A stretch of DNA of 53,128 nucleotides from Lactobacillus sp. (GTDB taxonomy: Bacteria > Bacillota > Bacilli > Lactobacillales > Lactobacillaceae): contig JAKVKU010000017.1 in the NCBI GenBank assembly GCA_022484695.1, positions 1 to 53,128 on the forward strand, in the 5' to 3' direction. Shown in pieces: positions 50,909 to 53,128 of the stretch. The notes under the pieces were generated by a model. That model worked only from the letters and a program-made list of their open reading frames with translations, did no database searches and was not told the origin of the DNA. Every line of letters starts with the position of its first letter. The stretch's first letter is position 1. The translations under genes were made by a program, and so were the position numbers.

Positions 50909-51575
50909 TTGGCACCGCCTTATAGCCCAAACCCCGGACCGTCACAATTTGAAATTCAGTGACATCATGCAGCTTCTCCCGAATCTTGGTCATGTAGACG
51001 TCCACTGTCCGCGTACTGGTATTGGTGTCGGCATCCCAAAACTCATCCATCAATTGCCCCCGGGTAAAGGTCTTTTTAGGATATGACAGCAATTTATAGA
51101 CCAAATCAAATTCCCTGAGGGTAAATTCAATAGGCACATCTTGGTAATAAGCTAGGCGTTCATCCACATCCATGCGGAAATTTCCCAAGGTTAATTGCTT
51201 AGCTGTTTGAATCTTCGCCCGGCGAAACAAAGCCCCAATGCGCAGAACCATTTCATCTAAATCAATGGGTTTGACCATGTAGTCGTCGATACCCACCCGA
51301 AAGCCCCGTTGCTTGGCGCCGATATCGTCTCGAGCCGTCATGAAGATAATGGGAATATTTTCGTTTAATTTCCGGACCGTTTCAGCAAACTCAAACCCAT
51401 CGATATCCGGCATCATGATGTCTGAAATAATCAAATCAAATTGGTGCTTATACATTAAGTCATAGGCCGCTTCGGCAGACAGCGCGCCATAAACTTGAAA
51501 ATCATGTTGCCGCAAAAAAGTTGTCACCGTGTGATTTAAATCTTGATCGTCTTCCACAATCAATATCGTCGCCAT
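50901..51575 (-). CDS. OmpR-family response regulator
   Basis: 224 residues from ATG 51575 (GGAGGAG six bases upstream). Receiver: acidic pair in VEDDQD, phospho-Asp in LIISDIMMPDIDG, MTARDD and the Lys in MVKPID. C-terminal winged helix: FTLREFDLVYKLLSYPKKTFTRGQLMDEFWDAD, ...VDVYMTKIREKL, VRGLGYKA. Overlaps and partners the kinase. Confidence 0.95.
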   Translation of the reverse strand: MATILIVEDDQDLNHTVTTFLRQHDFQVYGALSAEAAYDLMYKHQFDLIISDIMMPDIDGFEFAETVRKLNENIPIIFMTARDDIGAKQRGFRVGIDDYMVKPIDLDEMVLRIGALFRRAKIQTAKQLTLGNFRMDVDERLAYYQDVPIEFTLREFDLVYKLLSYPKKTFTRGQLMDEFWDADTNTSTRTVDVYMTKIREKLHDVTEFQIVTVRGLGYKAVPNE

Positions 51576-51605
51576 AAATATCTCCTCCAAATTGTCTTTA
51601 TTATA

Positions 51606-51630
51606 GCAAAAAAGCCAGCAAATGCTGGCC
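51606..51630 (-). terminator. Terminator of the small membrane protein gene
   Basis: On the minus strand GCCAGCATTTGCTGGC is followed by TTTTTT (plus A-run 51608-51613). It separates the 51651 gene from the two-component genes. Confidence 0.85.
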
Positions 51631-51650
51631 CAAACTAAGGGTATTTGTCC

Positions 51651-52025
51651 TTAATTCTTAGCAAAACCTTTAATCATCGGAATCAAGCTCAACAACATCA
51701 ACATCCCGACGATACCCACAACAATGCCAATAATCAAGCTGCCAGCAACAAGGCTCAGGGCCATCCCAGTGCCAAAAACCAACAGCGCCACTAAACCGAA
51801 TAAACCAATCAACATCTGCCGTAAATTAAGTTTAGGCATTGGTCTACCCAGCATTTTGCGTCTGATCAAGGCCGTGACGCCAAAGATAATCAGCCCGGTA
51901 CCCCCCATGATAATGCCGGGGGTCATGGCATCCCACTCAGGTAATAGTGCCATACACATACCTAAAGCGAAGATAACCCCGCCAAGCGTACCTAAGATCA
52001 TTGAAACGAAATTTTGTTTTTGCAT
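51651..52025 (-). CDS. Small four-TM membrane protein
   Basis: 124 residues with AGGAGG before ATG. Four hydrophobic segments in two pairs, joined by a basic loop (RRKMLGRPMPKLNLRQ). Gly-rich and short loops. No family recognised. It lies directly upstream of the two-component genes, with a terminator between, and might be a sensor partner or a target; this is inference. Confidence 0.7.
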   Translation of the reverse strand: MQKQNFVSMILGTLGGVIFALGMCMALLPEWDAMTPGIIMGGTGLIIFGVTALIRRKMLGRPMPKLNLRQMLIGLFGLVALLVFGTGMALSLVAGSLIIGIVVGIVGMLMLLSLIPMIKGFAKN

Positions 52026-52127
52026 AATTTTTTCCTCCTGTTTAAGGTGACTTAATTTAGCTATGGTCCCATTATGTCAGGAGAATATTTATAGAGTACT
52101 AAAGAAATGTTGCTGTATTGTTAAAAA

Positions 52128-52165
52128 CGATTCGAGTTTAGTATTTTAGGATTTGGCTCGAATCG
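52128..52165 (-). terminator. Hairpin with T-run at the group II intron 3' junction
   Basis: CGATTCGAG (52128-52136) and CTCGAATCG (52157-52165) pair, and the minus strand continues TTTTT. The stem includes about five bases of the intron 3' end. Confidence 0.6.
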
Positions 52166-52229
52166 AGTAGGAGGCCCTAACAGGCCGACCTCTCACATCA
52201 CTAAACGTACGGTTCACGTATTTAGCGGT
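52161..52229 (-). ncRNA. Group II intron domains V and VI (3' end)
   Basis: After the reverse transcriptase stop the minus strand reads GAACCGCTAAATACGTGAAC, then CGTACG, GTGATGTGAGAGG, and ends CTCCTACTCGATT. This matches the domain V hairpin and the domain VI tail with its bulged-A region in bacterial group II introns that end CTACTCGATT. The 3' splice site is placed at about 52161. The 5' part lies beyond the window. Confidence 0.7.
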
Positions 52230-53128
52230 TCAATAATTTAAGCGTTCTTGAATATACTGGAATGCCTTGGACAAGTTCAAAAGTCCAAGACGTTCCAGTT
52301 TTTCATTTGTCAGGGTATATTTCAGCACGCCAGTGTGTGCGGTATACCAATAACTCTTGCGGGTATTGGCGAATATTCGCGCTTCTGACACTGATTCCCC
52401 TAACTTTCTAAGATTCTTAAACTTCGTTTTAATCTTCTTCCATGATTTCCAAATATATTGTCGAATTCTCGTACGCAGCCATGAGTCTAGAGATTTAAGG
52501 AAGCTCTTCATACGTCCGATACCGTAATACTGTAACCAGCCACGCATTTTGCGCTTGATGTCGCTGAAAATGGTCCCCAGACTAACCCCACGGTTTCGCT
52601 TAGTGATTAGTTTTAGAGCCTGTTTGATACGTTCCTTGGCAACTTTATGTGGGCGGGCATAGGCTTCGCCTTTGCTTACCCCTAAAGTGAATCCTAGGAA
52701 TTTCAGTCTCAATGGTGACCCAACTCGAGTTTTCTTTTGATTGACAGCTAACTTCAAGTCTTGCTCCAGAAACTTGGTCACATTGGCCAAGACCCGATAT
52801 CCTGCGCGCTTACTTTTGACATAAATATTACAGTCATCCGCATAGCGCACAAACTGGTGGCCTCTGGCCGTGAGCAGTTTATCCAGCTCATTGAGGTAGA
52901 TGTTTGCCAGTAATGGTGAGATAGGTCCGCCTTGCGGCGTGCCCTTTGTAGATTTCTCCACTCGACCATCACTGAAAACACCACTGGTCAAGAACTTGCG
53001 GACAAGCCTTAATAACCAGGGGTCTTCAATATATTGGTTGATAAACTTCATCAACAGGTCATGGTTGACCGTATCGAAATATGACTTTAAATCTAGGTCA
53101 ATCACATAATGATAACCTTGGTCGTACA
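52230..53128 (-). CDS. ltrA: Group II intron reverse transcriptase/maturase (5' end beyond the window)
   Basis: About 299 C-terminal residues; the frame is open to the right edge, so the start is missing. RT motifs: VIDLDLKSYFDTVNHDLL, GTPQGGPISPLLANIYLNELD and the active-site FVRYADDCNIYV with YADD. Then a maturase (domain X) segment, FLGFTLG...GWLQYYGIGRMKSFLKSLDSWLRTRIRQYIWKSW region. No HNH endonuclease follows. With the domain V/VI RNA it makes a mobile ribozyme that splices and retrohomes. Confidence 0.92.
   Translation of the reverse strand, partial: YDQGYHYVIDLDLKSYFDTVNHDLLMKFINQYIEDPWLLRLVRKFLTSGVFSDGRVEKSTKGTPQGGPISPLLANIYLNELDKLLTARGHQFVRYADDCNIYVKSKRAGYRVLANVTKFLEQDLKLAVNQKKTRVGSPLRLKFLGFTLGVSKGEAYARPHKVAKERIKQALKLITKRNRGVSLGTIFSDIKRKMRGWLQYYGIGRMKSFLKSLDSWLRTRIRQYIWKSWKKIKTKFKNLRKLGESVSEARIFANTRKSYWYTAHTGVLKYTLTNEKLERLGLLNLSKAFQYIQERLNY

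Noticed and set aside
1-53128. CRISPR arrays, tRNA or rRNA genes
   Set aside because: No regularly spaced repeats, cloverleaf patterns or rRNA segments were seen on either strand.

Overview
The window reads as a low-to-middle GC Gram-positive chromosome of the Lactobacillaceae type. The signs are strong AGGAGG ribosome sites, Sec-secreted cell-surface proteins with the small wall domains common in lactobacilli, an Rgg-type regulator, cre-like sites, GlnR boxes and a T-box leader. The species cannot be fixed from the sequence alone. There is no rRNA, tRNA or CRISPR array.

Layout. 1-10.2 kb: a gene end, a Fic protein, a half-length SecY paralogue, a secreted wall-domain/CAP-like protein facing an Rgg regulator, then a catabolic unit (MFS carrier plus FAD oxidoreductase) facing an AraC regulator across a cre-like site. 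10.4-17.2 kb: the NAD regulon, with nrtR followed by pncB-nadB-nadC-nadA-nifS and three matching candidate NrtR operators. 17.4-21.4 kb: acetoin/diacetyl reductase, a TcaA/YvbJ-like membrane protein, a lipoprotein esterase with no normal start codon, and a third small surface protein. 21.6-23.2 kb: a solitary TnpB element with a structured right end (candidate omega RNA). 23.3-34.4 kb: a complete urea module, ureABCEFGD facing urtABCDE plus a nickel permease, with one perfect GlnR box on each side of the divergent promoter region.

34.5-47.6 kb is the most interesting part: a leftward operon of twelve annotated genes behind a leader ORF. A homology search would call it 'hutH, hutU, hydantoinase, carbamoylase, DUF917 and two ABC importers'. 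The HutH-like protein lacks the Ala-Ser-Gly triad that forms the MIO cofactor (it has Glu-Ala-Asp) and the catalytic Tyr, as in ergothionases. Read that way, the genes fit a full route from ergothioneine to L-glutamate: ergothionase (releases trimethylamine), thiourocanate hydratase, a DUF917 desulfhydrase (releases H2S), hydantoin-propionate hydrolase and N-carbamoylglutamate hydrolase, with a betaine-type (OpuC/Egt-like) importer and a second amino-acid importer. The control region is layered: a T-box riboswitch, a second promoter whose -35 lies in a GlnR box, a 39-codon leader ORF, and an 11-bp inverted repeat that could hide the first structural gene's ribosome site until the leader is translated.

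47.7-53.1 kb: a DHA2 drug exporter and a small membrane protein, a two-component system, another small membrane protein, and the 3' part of a group II intron (reverse transcriptase plus domains V/VI) running off the right edge.

Functions come from motif reading and family knowledge without database searches. Start codons were moved from the longest ORF wherever a ribosome site or signal peptide pointed elsewhere.
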